Assembly (NCBI RefSeq): GCF_003344045.1
Contig: NZ_QFWX01000006.1
Coordinates: 248,001 to 312,000 of the forward strand
DNA from: Marinobacter vulgaris
GTDB taxonomy: Bacteria > Pseudomonadota > Gammaproteobacteria > Pseudomonadales > Oleiphilaceae
DNA length: 64,000 nt
Direction of reading: 5' to 3'
Shown: in pieces, positions 48,312-59,395 of the stretch
Numbering within the stretch: the first letter of the stretch is position 1
How the letters are laid out: the number at the start of each line of letters is the position of its first letter
Position numbers and translations under genes: made by a program
The notes under the pieces: model-generated
The model's input: only the letters and a program-made list of their open reading frames with translations
Databases searched by the model: none
What the model was told of the DNA's origin: nothing

Positions 48312-50111
48312 ATGCCTGACTACAAAGCGCCCCTGCGTGACATTAAGTTCGTAATGAATGAACTGCTGGACAGCGAGCAGCACTACGCCAATCTGGAAGG
48401 CGCCGAAGATGCGACGCCGGATATGGTCGACGCCATTATCGGGGAAGGTGCGAAATTCTGTGAGCAGGTTCTGTCTCCGCTGAACCAGGTGGGCGACAAA
48501 GAAGGCTGTACCTGGAGCGAAGACGGTGTGAAAACGCCAACCGGTTTCAAGGAAGCCTACCAGCAGTACGTGGAAGGCGGCTGGCCCTCCATGACAGCGG
48601 ATCCCAACTACGGCGGCCAGGGCCTGCCGCATTCCCTCGGTCTGGTCATGAGCGAGATGGTGGGCACGTCGAACTGGTCCTGGGGAATGTATCCCGGGCT
48701 GAGCCACGGCGCGACCAACACCATCGAAGAGCACGGTACCGAAGAGCAGAAGCAAACCTACCTCACCAAGCTGATCAGTGGCGAGTGGACCGGCACCATG
48801 TGTCTGACCGAGCCCCATTGCGGTTCTGACCTGGGCACCCTGCGCACCAAGGCCGAGCCCAATGCCGACGGCACCTACGCCATCACCGGAACCAAGATCT
48901 TCATCTCCGCCGGCGAGCACGACATGGCGGAGAATATTGTCCATATCGTACTGGCCCGTCTGCCGGGCGCGCCTGAGGGTACCAAGGGAATTTCCCTGTT
49001 TATCGTCCCCAAGCGCTTGCCGAACGAAGACGGTTCCTCCGGAGAGCGTAATGCCGTTTCCTGTGGCTCCATCGAGCACAAGATGGGTATTCACGGCAAT
49101 GCGACCTGCGTGATGAACTTCGACGGTGCCAGGGGTTGGCTGATCGGGCCGGAGAACAAGGGCCTGAACTGCATGTTCACCTTCATGAACGTTGCCCGCA
49201 TCGGTACCGCGATTCAGGGGCTGGGTGCGGCGGAGCTGGGTCTCCAGGGCTCGGTAACCTACGCCAAGGACCGTCTCGCCATGCGCTCCCTCAGCGGGGC
49301 AAAAAACCCCGAGGGTATTGCAGACCCGATCATCGTTCATCCGGACGTCCGTCGTATGCTGCTGACCCAGAAAGCCATTGCCGAAGGCGCCCGCGCGCTG
49401 ATCTATATGACCGCGCAACAGGCTGACATTGTTCATAACGGCAAGACCGAGGAAGAGCGCAAGGCCGCAGACGAAGCCCTTGGCTTTCTGACGCCGATTG
49501 CCAAGGCCTTCCTGACCGAGATCGGCTATGAAGCAGCCAATCTTGGCATGCAGGTATACGGCGGCCACGGCTTCATCTCCGAGTGGGGCATGGAACAGAA
49601 CGTTCGTGACGCCCGCATCGGCATGATCTACGAAGGTACCACCGGCATCCAGGCACTGGACCTGCTGGGCCGCAAGGTCCTGATGACCCAGGGCGAGTCA
49701 CTGAAAGGTTTCACCAAGCAGGTTCACGTTTTCTGCAAGGAAAACGCCGATAACGAGCAGCTCAAGCAATTTATCGAGCCGCTGGCAGCCCTGAACAAGG
49801 AATGGGGCGACCTGACCATGAAGATCGGCATGACCGCCATGAAGAACCGGGAAGAGGTGGGCGCCGCCTCTGTGGACTACCTGATGTACTCCGGTTACGC
49901 CGTTTTTGCCTACCTCTGGGCCCGTATGGCCAAGGTGGCACAGGACAAGATGGAGGAAGGTACCACCGAGGAAATGTTCTATAACGCCAAGCTGCAGACA
50001 GCACGCTTCTACTTCAAGCGCATGCTGCCGCGCGCCAGGGGGCATGCAGAGAGCATGCTGGCCGGTGCCGACAGCCTGATGGACATGCCGGAAGAAGCCT
50101 TCGTCCTCTGA
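48312..50111 (+). CDS. Long acyl-CoA dehydrogenase, copy 1
   Basis: A 599-residue flavoprotein for the first step of fatty-acid beta-oxidation. The N-terminal 'ADYKAPLRDIKFVMNELLD' is the short extra domain of the ~600-residue FadE-like group. The central FAD-binding region has LTEPHCGSDLGTLRT and ITGTKIFISAGEHDMAEN. 'GMIYEGTTGIQALDLLGRKV' lies near 440, and a C-terminal extension follows. It is preceded by a PsrA-like operator and followed by a clear terminator. Immediately downstream is a close paralogue. Chain-length preference is not visible. Confidence 0.93.
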   Translation: MPDYKAPLRDIKFVMNELLDSEQHYANLEGAEDATPDMVDAIIGEGAKFCEQVLSPLNQVGDKEGCTWSEDGVKTPTGFKEAYQQYVEGGWPSMTADPNYGGQGLPHSLGLVMSEMVGTSNWSWGMYPGLSHGATNTIEEHGTEEQKQTYLTKLISGEWTGTMCLTEPHCGSDLGTLRTKAEPNADGTYAITGTKIFISAGEHDMAENIVHIVLARLPGAPEGTKGISLFIVPKRLPNEDGSSGERNAVSCGSIEHKMGIHGNATCVMNFDGARGWLIGPENKGLNCMFTFMNVARIGTAIQGLGAAELGLQGSVTYAKDRLAMRSLSGAKNPEGIADPIIVHPDVRRMLLTQKAIAEGARALIYMTAQQADIVHNGKTEEERKAADEALGFLTPIAKAFLTEIGYEAANLGMQVYGGHGFISEWGMEQNVRDARIGMIYEGTTGIQALDLLGRKVLMTQGESLKGFTKQVHVFCKENADNEQLKQFIEPLAALNKEWGDLTMKIGMTAMKNREEVGAASVDYLMYSGYAVFAYLWARMAKVAQDKMEEGTTEEMFYNAKLQTARFYFKRMLPRARGHAESMLAGADSLMDMPEEAFVL

Positions 50112-50134
50112 GGCGGGTTTCAGGAAACCGAGAA

Positions 50135-50164
50135 AGCCCGCTCTCCCAGGAGGCGGGCTTTTTT
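50135..50164 (+). terminator. Intrinsic terminator between the acyl-CoA dehydrogenases
   Basis: A GC-rich stem (AGCCCGC with GCGGGCT) around an 11-base loop is followed by six T. It separates the two dehydrogenase genes into distinct transcription units or lowers readthrough into the second. Confidence 0.88.
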
Positions 50165-50332
50165 CATGAATTGGCCGCCGGTACCTCATGAGTTGGGGGC
50201 GTCATTAGGGTAGAATAGAAACCATAAAAATAACCCGAGCGGACACATAGCCGAGGAAGTGATCAGGGCCGGTGGCTCAAGTGTGTTCACTTCGCAGACT
50301 GACTGAATTGTGGAATTGTGGAGAGATTGTAG

Positions 50333-52123
50333 ATGGCCGATTATCAGGCACCTTTACGTGATATGCGCTTCGTTCTGAATGAAGTTTTTGACGCGCCGGC
50401 GCTATGGGCATCACTGCCGAAAGTGGCAGAAAATGTCGACCCGGAGACCGCCGATGCCATTCTGGAAGAGGCGGGCAAGATTACCAGCGGTGTTCTCGCT
50501 CCCCTGAACCGCGAAGGTGACGAGCAGGGCTGCAAGTGGAACGATGGCGAAGTGTCGACGCCGGACGGCTTCCGTGAGGCCTACCAGACCATCGTTGAAG
50601 GCGGCTGGAACGGACTGGGTGGCAATCCGGAATTCGGTGGCATGGGCATGCCGAAAACACTCGTGGCCCAGTTCGAGGAAATGATGCAGGCGGCCAATAT
50701 GGCCTTTGGCCTTGCCCCGATGCTGACCGCGGGCGCTTGCCTGGCCCTGGACGCCCATGGCAGCCAGGAGCTCAAGGAAAAGTACCTGCCGAACATGTAC
50801 TCCGGGGTCTGGTCCGGTGCCATGGATCTGACTGAGCCCCACGCCGGTACTGACCTGGGCATCATCCGTACCAAAGCCCAGCCCAACAACGATGGCTCCT
50901 ACAGCGTGACCGGCACCAAGATCTTTATCACCTGGGGCGAGCACGACATGGCGGAGAACATCATCCACCTGGTGCTGGCCAAGCTGCCGGACGCCCCCAA
51001 GGGCCCCAAGGGTATCTCCATGTTCCTGGTGCCCAAGTTCGAAGTGAATGAAGATGGCTCTTTGGGTGCGCGTAACAGCCTGAGCTGTGGCTCTCTCGAG
51101 AAAAAGATGGGCATCAAGGGCTCCGCTACCTGTGTGATGAACTTTGATGGCGCCAGGGGTTGGCTGGTCGGCGAGGAGAACAAAGGCCTGGCCGCCATGT
51201 TCACCATGATGAACTATGAACGGCTTGGCGTGGGTGTTCAGGGTATTGGCGCTGCGGAAGCGTCCCTTCAGAGTGCCCGGGAATACGCCCTGGAGCGAAC
51301 CCAGAGCCGCGCGCCTACCGGTGCCCAGCAGCCTGAAAAGGCCGCTGACCCGATTCTGGTTCACCCCGACGTCCGCCGTATGCTGCTGACCATGAAAGGT
51401 TACGTGGAAGGCGGTCGTGCTTTCTCGACCTACGTGGCCCAGTGGCTGGATATCTCCAAGTACTCGGACGATGATGAGCGCCGCAAGCACGCCGAAGGCA
51501 TGGTGGCGTTACTGACGCCGGTTGCAAAAGCCTTCCTGACGGACCGCGGCCTGGATGCCTGTATCATGGGCCAACAGGTTTTTGGTGGCCATGGGTTTAT
51601 CCGGGAATGGGGTCAGGAGCAGCTGGTTCGTGACTGCCGTATCACCCAGATCTACGAGGGCACCAATGGCATCCAGGCACTGGATCTCATGGGTCGGAAA
51701 GTCGTCGGCAGCCAGGGCAGACTGTACGAACTGTTTGCCGAGGACGTGGCCGCCTTCATCGAAGAGAACAGCGGCGACGACAACATGCGCCCCTACCTGG
51801 AGCCACTGGCGGCCGCCTTCGAGCGGTTGTCCGACGTGACCGAGCATGTGATCAAGCAGGCCGGTGACAATCCCGATGCTGTTGGCGCGGCTTCGGTTGA
51901 TTACCTCGACCTGTTCGGTCTGACCGCTTTGGGGTATATGTGGGCGAAAATCGTGAAAGCAGCTGCGCCCAAGGCCGAGGGCGATACCTCCGGCTTCTAC
52001 ACCGGCAAGGTGAAGAGCGCACGCTTCTACTTCGATCGCCTTTTGCCCAAGACAGTGGCGCTGGCAGAAGGGATTCGCAGTGGCAGCGGCTCCATGATGG
52101 CGCTGACTGCCGAGGAGTTCTGA
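50333..52123 (+). CDS. Long acyl-CoA dehydrogenase, copy 2
   Basis: A 596-residue paralogue of the preceding gene with the same layout: 'ADYQAPLRDMRFVLNEVFD' at the start, LTEPHAGTDLGIIRT and VTGTKIFITWGEHDMAEN in the FAD region, and QIYEGTNGIQALDLMGRKV near 440. The two copies differ in the residues just after the FAD motif and in the C-terminal extension, so they may prefer different chain lengths. It begins 221 bp after copy 1, past a terminator, and has its own terminator. A TAGAAT at 50211-50216 could be its -10. Confidence 0.93.
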   Translation: MADYQAPLRDMRFVLNEVFDAPALWASLPKVAENVDPETADAILEEAGKITSGVLAPLNREGDEQGCKWNDGEVSTPDGFREAYQTIVEGGWNGLGGNPEFGGMGMPKTLVAQFEEMMQAANMAFGLAPMLTAGACLALDAHGSQELKEKYLPNMYSGVWSGAMDLTEPHAGTDLGIIRTKAQPNNDGSYSVTGTKIFITWGEHDMAENIIHLVLAKLPDAPKGPKGISMFLVPKFEVNEDGSLGARNSLSCGSLEKKMGIKGSATCVMNFDGARGWLVGEENKGLAAMFTMMNYERLGVGVQGIGAAEASLQSAREYALERTQSRAPTGAQQPEKAADPILVHPDVRRMLLTMKGYVEGGRAFSTYVAQWLDISKYSDDDERRKHAEGMVALLTPVAKAFLTDRGLDACIMGQQVFGGHGFIREWGQEQLVRDCRITQIYEGTNGIQALDLMGRKVVGSQGRLYELFAEDVAAFIEENSGDDNMRPYLEPLAAAFERLSDVTEHVIKQAGDNPDAVGAASVDYLDLFGLTALGYMWAKIVKAAAPKAEGDTSGFYTGKVKSARFYFDRLLPKTVALAEGIRSGSGSMMALTAEEF

Positions 52124-52141
52124 GCCTCCTGGCGAAAAATG

Positions 52142-52170
52142 AAAAGGCAGACTCTCGAGTCTGCCTTTTT
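52142..52170 (+). terminator. Intrinsic terminator after the second acyl-CoA dehydrogenase
   Basis: AAAAGGCAGACT and its complement form a perfect stem on a four-base loop (ctcg), ending in a T run. Because the left arm begins with four A, it can also work for leftward transcription, for example of the small gene at 52.2 kb. Confidence 0.9.
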
Positions 52171-52222
52171 ACGCATAGCCTTTTGGCGGATATCCCTGGC
52201 TATCTGTTAACGGGCTAACACC

Positions 52223-52486
52223 TTACTTCAGTCGGCTACGGATGTTCTGGTAGCCCGATTTCAGGTCTTCACCAAGCTTGTGGGCAGTCTGGCGTGCTTC
52301 TTTTGACGCATCATCGGCGCCATGCAGGATGCCGTCGAGTTTGCCACGAAAACGCTCCCAATCCTTTTCCAGATCATCCCATTCGTCTTTCACGTCTTCC
52401 CTGGCCAGATGCATCTGTACGCGAGCCTCGTCACGATACTGCTTTATTTTTTCCGACAGTTGTTTCAGGTCATCCTGGAAACCCAT
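52223..52486 (-). CDS. Small charged helical protein, unknown function
   Basis: An 87-residue, highly charged, probably all-helical protein (FQDDLKQLSEKIKQYRDEAR ... EWDDLEKDWERFRGKLDGIL). It has no signal, membrane helix or cysteine after the start. The ATG at 52486 is preceded by a perfect aaggaggt at 7 bases, the best ribosome site noticed in this window, implying strong expression. The heptad-like spacing suggests coiled-coil assembly, for example a stress or chaperone-like small protein. The neighbours are unrelated; it stands alone between a terminator and holA. Confidence 0.7.
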   Translation of the reverse strand: MGFQDDLKQLSEKIKQYRDEARVQMHLAREDVKDEWDDLEKDWERFRGKLDGILHGADDASKEARQTAHKLGEDLKSGYQNIRSRLK

Positions 52487-52585
52487 ATCACACACCTCCT
52501 TTGATGGCTGGAGGCTATACCATGCTACCGAAAGTGAAAAACTGTCAAGTGGAGCGCGCGAGTATTGCGATTGTTTTGATGTGGG

Positions 52586-53593
52586 TCAGGCGGGCCTGGC
52601 CAGCAGGGTGATCATGTCCTGAAGGTAGTGCCAGGGCGGCAGGCTATCAAAGCCTTTGGCGGCGCGATCCGTGGCACTGCACAACTCCAGTGCCGCCATC
52701 AGTTGGCGACGGTTCAGGCGTCTGGCTGCCTGCTCGACAGCCCGCGCGCGCTGTGGCTGGAATACCCCCCGTTTTTTCAGGAAACCGGAGGTGTTTTCTC
52801 GTTTGGCGGTGGCGATAGCCAGTTCCATGGTCAGGTTCAGATCCCTGGCGAGCACTGTCAGCAGTCCCAATGGATTTTCACCTTCCTGCTGCAATACACC
52901 GATGATTTTCCGGGCGTGGGTCGCCCTGCCGGCGAGAAGCTCTGTGACCAGTTCAAATCCGTTAAAGCGGGAACTGTCCTGGACCGCCTGCTCCACGGTT
53001 TCTTCATCAATGGTGGTGCCGGACCCCAGCAAAGCCAGGCGATCCAGTTCCTGGCTTGCCGCCAGCAGGTTGCCCTCCAGACGTTCCGCGAGAATGTCGA
53101 GGGCGCCGCGGGTGAGGCTGAGGCCGTGGTTGCGGGCCCGTTGTTGCAACCATCCGGGAAACTTGTCTGCATCAATGGGCCATACGGGCACATGAACGCC
53201 CTTATTCTGGAGCTCCTTGTACCATTTGCGGCGGGTTTCCGCCCCATCGAGGCGAGTACTGATCAACAGCAGGACGATGTCGTCCGGTGGATTCTGCAAC
53301 ACGCTTTCCATGACCGCGCGGCCGTCGCCAAGCTTGCCCGTGGGCAGGTGTATTTCGATGCGCCGCTTTTCGGCGAACAGTGACAGCGCTCCGAATTCCT
53401 CGCCGACCCTGTTCCAGTCCAGTTGCTGGTCCGCGTGAAAGGTAACCCTGTCTTCAAAGCCGGCCGTGCGGGCCGCCTTGCGGATCTGGTCGCAGCATTC
53501 CTGAACCAGCAGTGGCTCATCCCCCGATATCAGATAGACGGGGGACAGGCCCTTTTGCAGCAATTGGGGGAGCTGATTTGCCTGTGTCTTCAT
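52586..53593 (-). CDS. holA: DNA polymerase III subunit delta
   Basis: The clamp-loader delta subunit (335 residues) that opens the beta sliding clamp. The N-terminal part has 'SPVYLISGDEPLLVQECCDQ' and 'FHADQQLDWNRVGEEFGALS' typical of HolA; LLLISTRLDGAETRRKWYK and SLTRGALDILAERLEGNLLA follow. It overlaps lptE by 4 bp and is the last gene of leftward leuS-lptE-holA, the same operon as in E. coli. Confidence 0.93.
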   Translation of the reverse strand: MKTQANQLPQLLQKGLSPVYLISGDEPLLVQECCDQIRKAARTAGFEDRVTFHADQQLDWNRVGEEFGALSLFAEKRRIEIHLPTGKLGDGRAVMESVLQNPPDDIVLLLISTRLDGAETRRKWYKELQNKGVHVPVWPIDADKFPGWLQQRARNHGLSLTRGALDILAERLEGNLLAASQELDRLALLGSGTTIDEETVEQAVQDSSRFNGFELVTELLAGRATHARKIIGVLQQEGENPLGLLTVLARDLNLTMELAIATAKRENTSGFLKKRGVFQPQRARAVEQAARRLNRRQLMAALELCSATDRAAKGFDSLPPWHYLQDMITLLARPA

Positions 53594-54165
53594 GGAGCGG
53601 GTTCAGTATCTTCGCCGCGGGCCTCTTCTGCATCCCGTCGCATGCGTTGAATGCGAGCCTCATCGATCGGTGCCAGGCGGAAGATAATCTGCTGAGCCAG
53701 GCGATCGTAGAGCTTTTGCTGCAAATCGTCCTCTTCCCGTTGCTTGGCAAGCACATTGGACTCGTCGTAACGATAGGTTTCACTGCTGTTGAGATTGGCC
53801 GGTTCAATCAGCGGGATGTTATCGGCGGTAAGCACTTCCACATCGACGGTGTGTGTCAATGTGTATTCGGCGGCAGCGGCGCGCTGGGTTATCGCGCTGG
53901 CGCGGCGCTGCTGACGGAAATTACTGATTTTAAGAGCAAAGTCCGCCTCTGCGGCGGGCTTCAGCTCAATCCGGCCCAGCTCCAGTTGCTCCCGAACCCC
54001 GTCACACAGTTGCTGGGGAACGTTATCAGTGCAGGCCACGGCCAATGGCTGTAAAGCCGATGACACCGGCGGGGCTCCCCGCAGCTGGAAGCCACACCCT
54101 GCAATCAGCAGGGACAGGGCTACTGCCGCCGTGGAACGAATCAGGAAGCCGGCCGACGGTGTCAT
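53590..54165 (-). CDS. lptE: LPS-assembly lipoprotein LptE
   Basis: An outer-membrane lipoprotein (191 residues) that plugs the LptD barrel during lipopolysaccharide export. The signal ends in the lipobox LIAGC, with the lipid-bearing Cys at 24, and the mature start GFQLRGAPPV is typical. The start at 54165 lies 1 bp downstream of the leuS stop; an earlier in-frame ATG inside leuS is rejected. The C-terminus is rich in Arg/Glu and less conserved, as usual for LptE. Confidence 0.93.
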   Translation of the reverse strand: MTPSAGFLIRSTAAVALSLLIAGCGFQLRGAPPVSSALQPLAVACTDNVPQQLCDGVREQLELGRIELKPAAEADFALKISNFRQQRRASAITQRAAAAEYTLTHTVDVEVLTADNIPLIEPANLNSSETYRYDESNVLAKQREEDDLQQKLYDRLAQQIIFRLAPIDEARIQRMRRDAEEARGEDTEPAP

Positions 54166-54166
54166 A

Positions 54167-56779
<2,613 letters not shown>

Positions 56780-56939
56780 TCAAAAAGATGTGCGAAGCGG
56801 CCGGACATTCTAACGCACACAAGGCTTAACAGGTAGTCTGCCAATTTGCTCACACTGTGCCATGCTCAGTGGTGAAGGCGGGCAGGTGGGGCTGGCCGCC
56901 AAGACTCGTGGAGCAAGTTGCCAAACCAGTTCTATATAG

Positions 56940-57046
56940 GGGAGAGTGGGTATGGCAGATCAGGGATGTCAAAAACAGGGATGTTTTTGTCAAGCGTACA
57001 CGGACGTATTCACAGCGTGCCCTGGTCTGCCATACCCACTCTTCCC
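56940..57046 (+). ncRNA. TwoAYGGAY-like structured element, copy 2
   Basis: Lies in the 315-bp leuS to zinc-ribbon-gene spacer. Outer arms 56940-56965 and 57020-57046 pair over about 26 bp with one bulge and one mismatch. Hairpin 1 is 56970-56989, with 7-bp arms (CAAAAAC/GTTTTTG) around the loop AGGGAT. Hairpin 2 is around 56996-57009, with TAC/GTA arms and the loop ACGGAC, matching AYGGAY. The two genes are divergent, so the element lies upstream of both. The rest of the spacer, 56753-56939, shows nothing I can name. Confidence 0.65.
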
Positions 57047-57067
57047 GTACACCATTAGGGAGCAGCC

Positions 57068-57622
57068 ATGACCGAACCAGAACGCAATCACCTCTCAGGC
57101 AAGGCCCTTGAGGCTTACGACCGCATGCTGGAACGAGTACAGTCCCGGCTCAGTGAGATGGAGGACACTACCCGCGATACCCTGGAAGAAGAAATCCAGC
57201 GGGCGGTGGAATTTGAATACGAACTGAAAGAAATGACCCGAGAGGAGGCGGACCTGCTGGGTGCCTACCTGCAGCGCGATCTGGAGCACCTGCTGCACTT
57301 TGTGGAGGAAACCGGCGAAGGCCTGAAAGAGTGGTTGCAACTGGACATCTCCCTGCTGGAGCACCAGTTGGCGGATATGCTGTTCTCAGTGGCAGACAAG
57401 ACCAAGGTCGACACCCTCGAGCTGAGCCAGAAACTCGAGAAACACGCCCCCAGCCAGTACATCAGCGGCGAAGTGGCGACAGCGGGCATGTTTAAATGCC
57501 TCAACTGCGGTCATATGCGCTGCCTGACAGCCACAAATCACCTGGAACCCTGCGAAGCCTGCGGCTCCCACTATTACGAGCGCGTCACCAGCCGTTGGCC
57601 CCGTAAGCCGGAACAGGAGTAG
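57068..57622 (+). CDS. Zinc-ribbon-containing protein (YbeL-like)
   Basis: A 184-residue protein. Residues ~5-135 are mostly helical and acidic ('RDTLEEEIQRAVEFEYELKE' and a second helix-rich stretch). The C-terminal zinc ribbon (about 142-175) has two CxxC pairs, CLNCGHMRC and CEACGSHYY. The layout matches the YbeL family (DUF1451), encoded near leuS-lptE in E. coli as well. Function unknown; the zinc ribbon hints at RNA or protein binding. The stop codon TAG is also the start of a partial GTAGGTSGGAT repeat. Confidence 0.85.
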   Translation: MTEPERNHLSGKALEAYDRMLERVQSRLSEMEDTTRDTLEEEIQRAVEFEYELKEMTREEADLLGAYLQRDLEHLLHFVEETGEGLKEWLQLDISLLEHQLADMLFSVADKTKVDTLELSQKLEKHAPSQYISGEVATAGMFKCLNCGHMRCLTATNHLEPCEACGSHYYERVTSRWPRKPEQE

Positions 57623-57637
57623 GTGGGATAGCTCGGC

Positions 57638-57673
57638 GTAGGTCGGATCAGACGAAGTCGTAATCCGACCTGC
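57638..57673. repeat. GTAGGTCGG repeat, copy A
   Basis: GTAGGTCGGAT-CAGACGAAGTCGTA-ATCCGACCTGC is a dyad with arms AGGTCGGAT and ATCCGACCT. A shorter partial copy (GTAGGTGGGATAG) overlaps the preceding gene's stop at 57619-57631. A near-identical sequence occurs at 61900. Similar REP-like sequences are scattered in gammaproteobacterial genomes; the function is not established. Confidence 0.75.
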
Positions 57674-57697
57674 GGGAGATCATTACGGAGCCGGAAC

Positions 57698-57790
57698 GGA
57701 CATGGGGTGGGGCACTCTTTTCTGCCAGAAAAAGGTGTCCGAGCGCAGCGAGTTCTTTTTCCAAAGAAAAGAGTGCCCCGCCCCGTGTCC
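57698..57790. repeat. Long palindrome with internal hairpin, family distinct from TwoAYGGAY
   Basis: Outer arms 57698-57723 and 57765-57790 pair over 26 bp. Both mismatches are T opposite G, so an RNA would still pair with G-U wobbles. Inside, GAAAAAG (57728-57734) pairs with CTTTTTC (57755-57761) around a 20-base loop containing GAGCGCAGCGAG. It lies between the convergent zinc-ribbon gene and lnt. Termination, mRNA 3'-end protection or a mobile mini-repeat are all possible. Confidence 0.7.
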
Positions 57791-57844
57791 AGGCACCCAG
57801 CAGGCAGGCTACCCGTTTACCCCGGGCCTAGAAGGTCAACGAAA

Positions 57845-59395
57845 TCAGTTCTTCGGAATCACCCGCACCCGCACAAACACGATGAGAATGGCCGCCAGCG
57901 TCAGCACCGGCCAGGAGCTGGACTGCATGTAGGGCGTATTACCCTCCGCGGCGTAGACCTCACCCGTGAGCACAGCGCGTTCAAACTGGGGGATGGTTTC
58001 TGTGATCTGACCCTTGTGGTCGATGATCGCGGTGACACCATTATTGGTGCCCCGCAGCATGTAACGACCGGTTTCCAGCGCTCGCATGCGGGCAATCTGC
58101 AAGTGCTGCAGTGGGCCGATGGAATCGCCGAACCAGCCATCATTGCTGATCGTCAGTAACAGGCCGCTGTTACGGGCGTTGCTGGCGACGAAGTTCGGGT
58201 AGGCCACTTCGTAGCAGATGAACGGCATGACGCTGGTGCCATTGGCGTCCAGTGGCGACTGCTTGGAAGGGCCCCGGCTGAAACTGGACATGGGCAGATC
58301 GAAAAAACCGATCAGGCCACGCAGCCACTGTTGTAGTGGTACGTATTCACCAAAGGGCACCAGCTTCTGCTTGTGGTAGATGCCACTGCCATTGCCGATG
58401 GCCATGATGCTGTTGTGGAAAGTAAAGTCTTCCACACGGTCGCTGAAGCCATACCAGGGAATGCCGGTGATCAGCGTGCTGTTTTCGCCCAGTTCCTCAC
58501 CGATGTGATCAATCACTTTTCCGGCCTGGTCCTGGGGAATGGGGATGGCGGTCTCCGGCCACAGGATCAGATCGCTGTCCCAGTGGTCTTCCGTCAGCTC
58601 CAGGTAAGCCACGATCTGGTCCCGAAGAAAGTCCGGGTCCCACTTGATCTGTTGGGGGATGTTGCCCTGCATAGCGGCGAAGGTGGTCGGTTCTTCATCG
58701 AGAGTGGTCCACTGCACGTTTGAGAGTGCCGGGCCGGTGATCCAGGGCAGCAGGGCCACAACCGCCACGATCGAGGCGCTGGCATAGCGGGTGTTCCTGG
58801 CCAGCCACCAACAGGCGATGATCCCGCAGCCGGTGACCGTGATCCAGAACGTGACGCCGTGAACGCCGACCAGGGGGGCAAACCCGCCCAGAGGGCCGTC
58901 AACGTGCGCAGTGCCCAGATAGAGCCAGGGGAAGCCGGTCAGCAGCCAGCCGCGGATCCAGTCACCGAGAATCCAGACTGCCGGAAACAGGATCAGCCGT
59001 CTGACTGTGCTGTCTTTGGCCAGCTTTCCCCAGGCCCAGAAGGCCAGGCCGGGAACCAGGGCGAGTCCCGCCACGAAGATGGTCGTGAGAATGATGGCCA
59101 AAGGCACCGATGTGTTGCCGTGCTCGCTGATGCTGACGTAAACCCAGCTTGCGCCGGTGCCGAACAGCCCGAGACCCACCAGCCAGCCGGCCCGGAACAG
59201 TTTTTTCGGGGCCAGTGGCAAACAGCAGAGCAGGATCAGCGCAACGGATACCGGCCCCAGCCACCACCAGTTGAAGGGGGAAAAGGTCAGGGTCTGCATG
59301 GCCCCGGCGATCAGAAGAACGACGGCCCGAAGCCACGGTTGTTCTGACAAGGACGACCTCAGCGCTGCGGTTTGTCGAGGCGTGTTACTCGTCAT
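57845..59395 (-). CDS. lnt: Apolipoprotein N-acyltransferase
   Basis: An inner-membrane enzyme of 516 residues that adds the third acyl chain to lipoproteins such as LptE and the PrcB-like protein in this window. Multiple helices precede the nitrilase-like domain; the catalytic Glu is in LWPETAIPIP, the Lys in YHKQKLVPFGEY and the Cys in PFICYEVAYP. It overlaps corC by 11 bp and is last in a leftward run with ybeY and ybeZ. Confidence 0.95.
   Translation of the reverse strand: MTSNTPRQTAALRSSLSEQPWLRAVVLLIAGAMQTLTFSPFNWWWLGPVSVALILLCCLPLAPKKLFRAGWLVGLGLFGTGASWVYVSISEHGNTSVPLAIILTTIFVAGLALVPGLAFWAWGKLAKDSTVRRLILFPAVWILGDWIRGWLLTGFPWLYLGTAHVDGPLGGFAPLVGVHGVTFWITVTGCGIIACWWLARNTRYASASIVAVVALLPWITGPALSNVQWTTLDEEPTTFAAMQGNIPQQIKWDPDFLRDQIVAYLELTEDHWDSDLILWPETAIPIPQDQAGKVIDHIGEELGENSTLITGIPWYGFSDRVEDFTFHNSIMAIGNGSGIYHKQKLVPFGEYVPLQQWLRGLIGFFDLPMSSFSRGPSKQSPLDANGTSVMPFICYEVAYPNFVASNARNSGLLLTISNDGWFGDSIGPLQHLQIARMRALETGRYMLRGTNNGVTAIIDHKGQITETIPQFERAVLTGEVYAAEGNTPYMQSSSWPVLTLAAILIVFVRVRVIPKN

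Noticed and set aside
57702..57932. Short plus-strand frame over the 57.7-kb palindrome and lnt 3' end
   Set aside because: It reads through inverted-repeat DNA and the end of lnt; no coding character.
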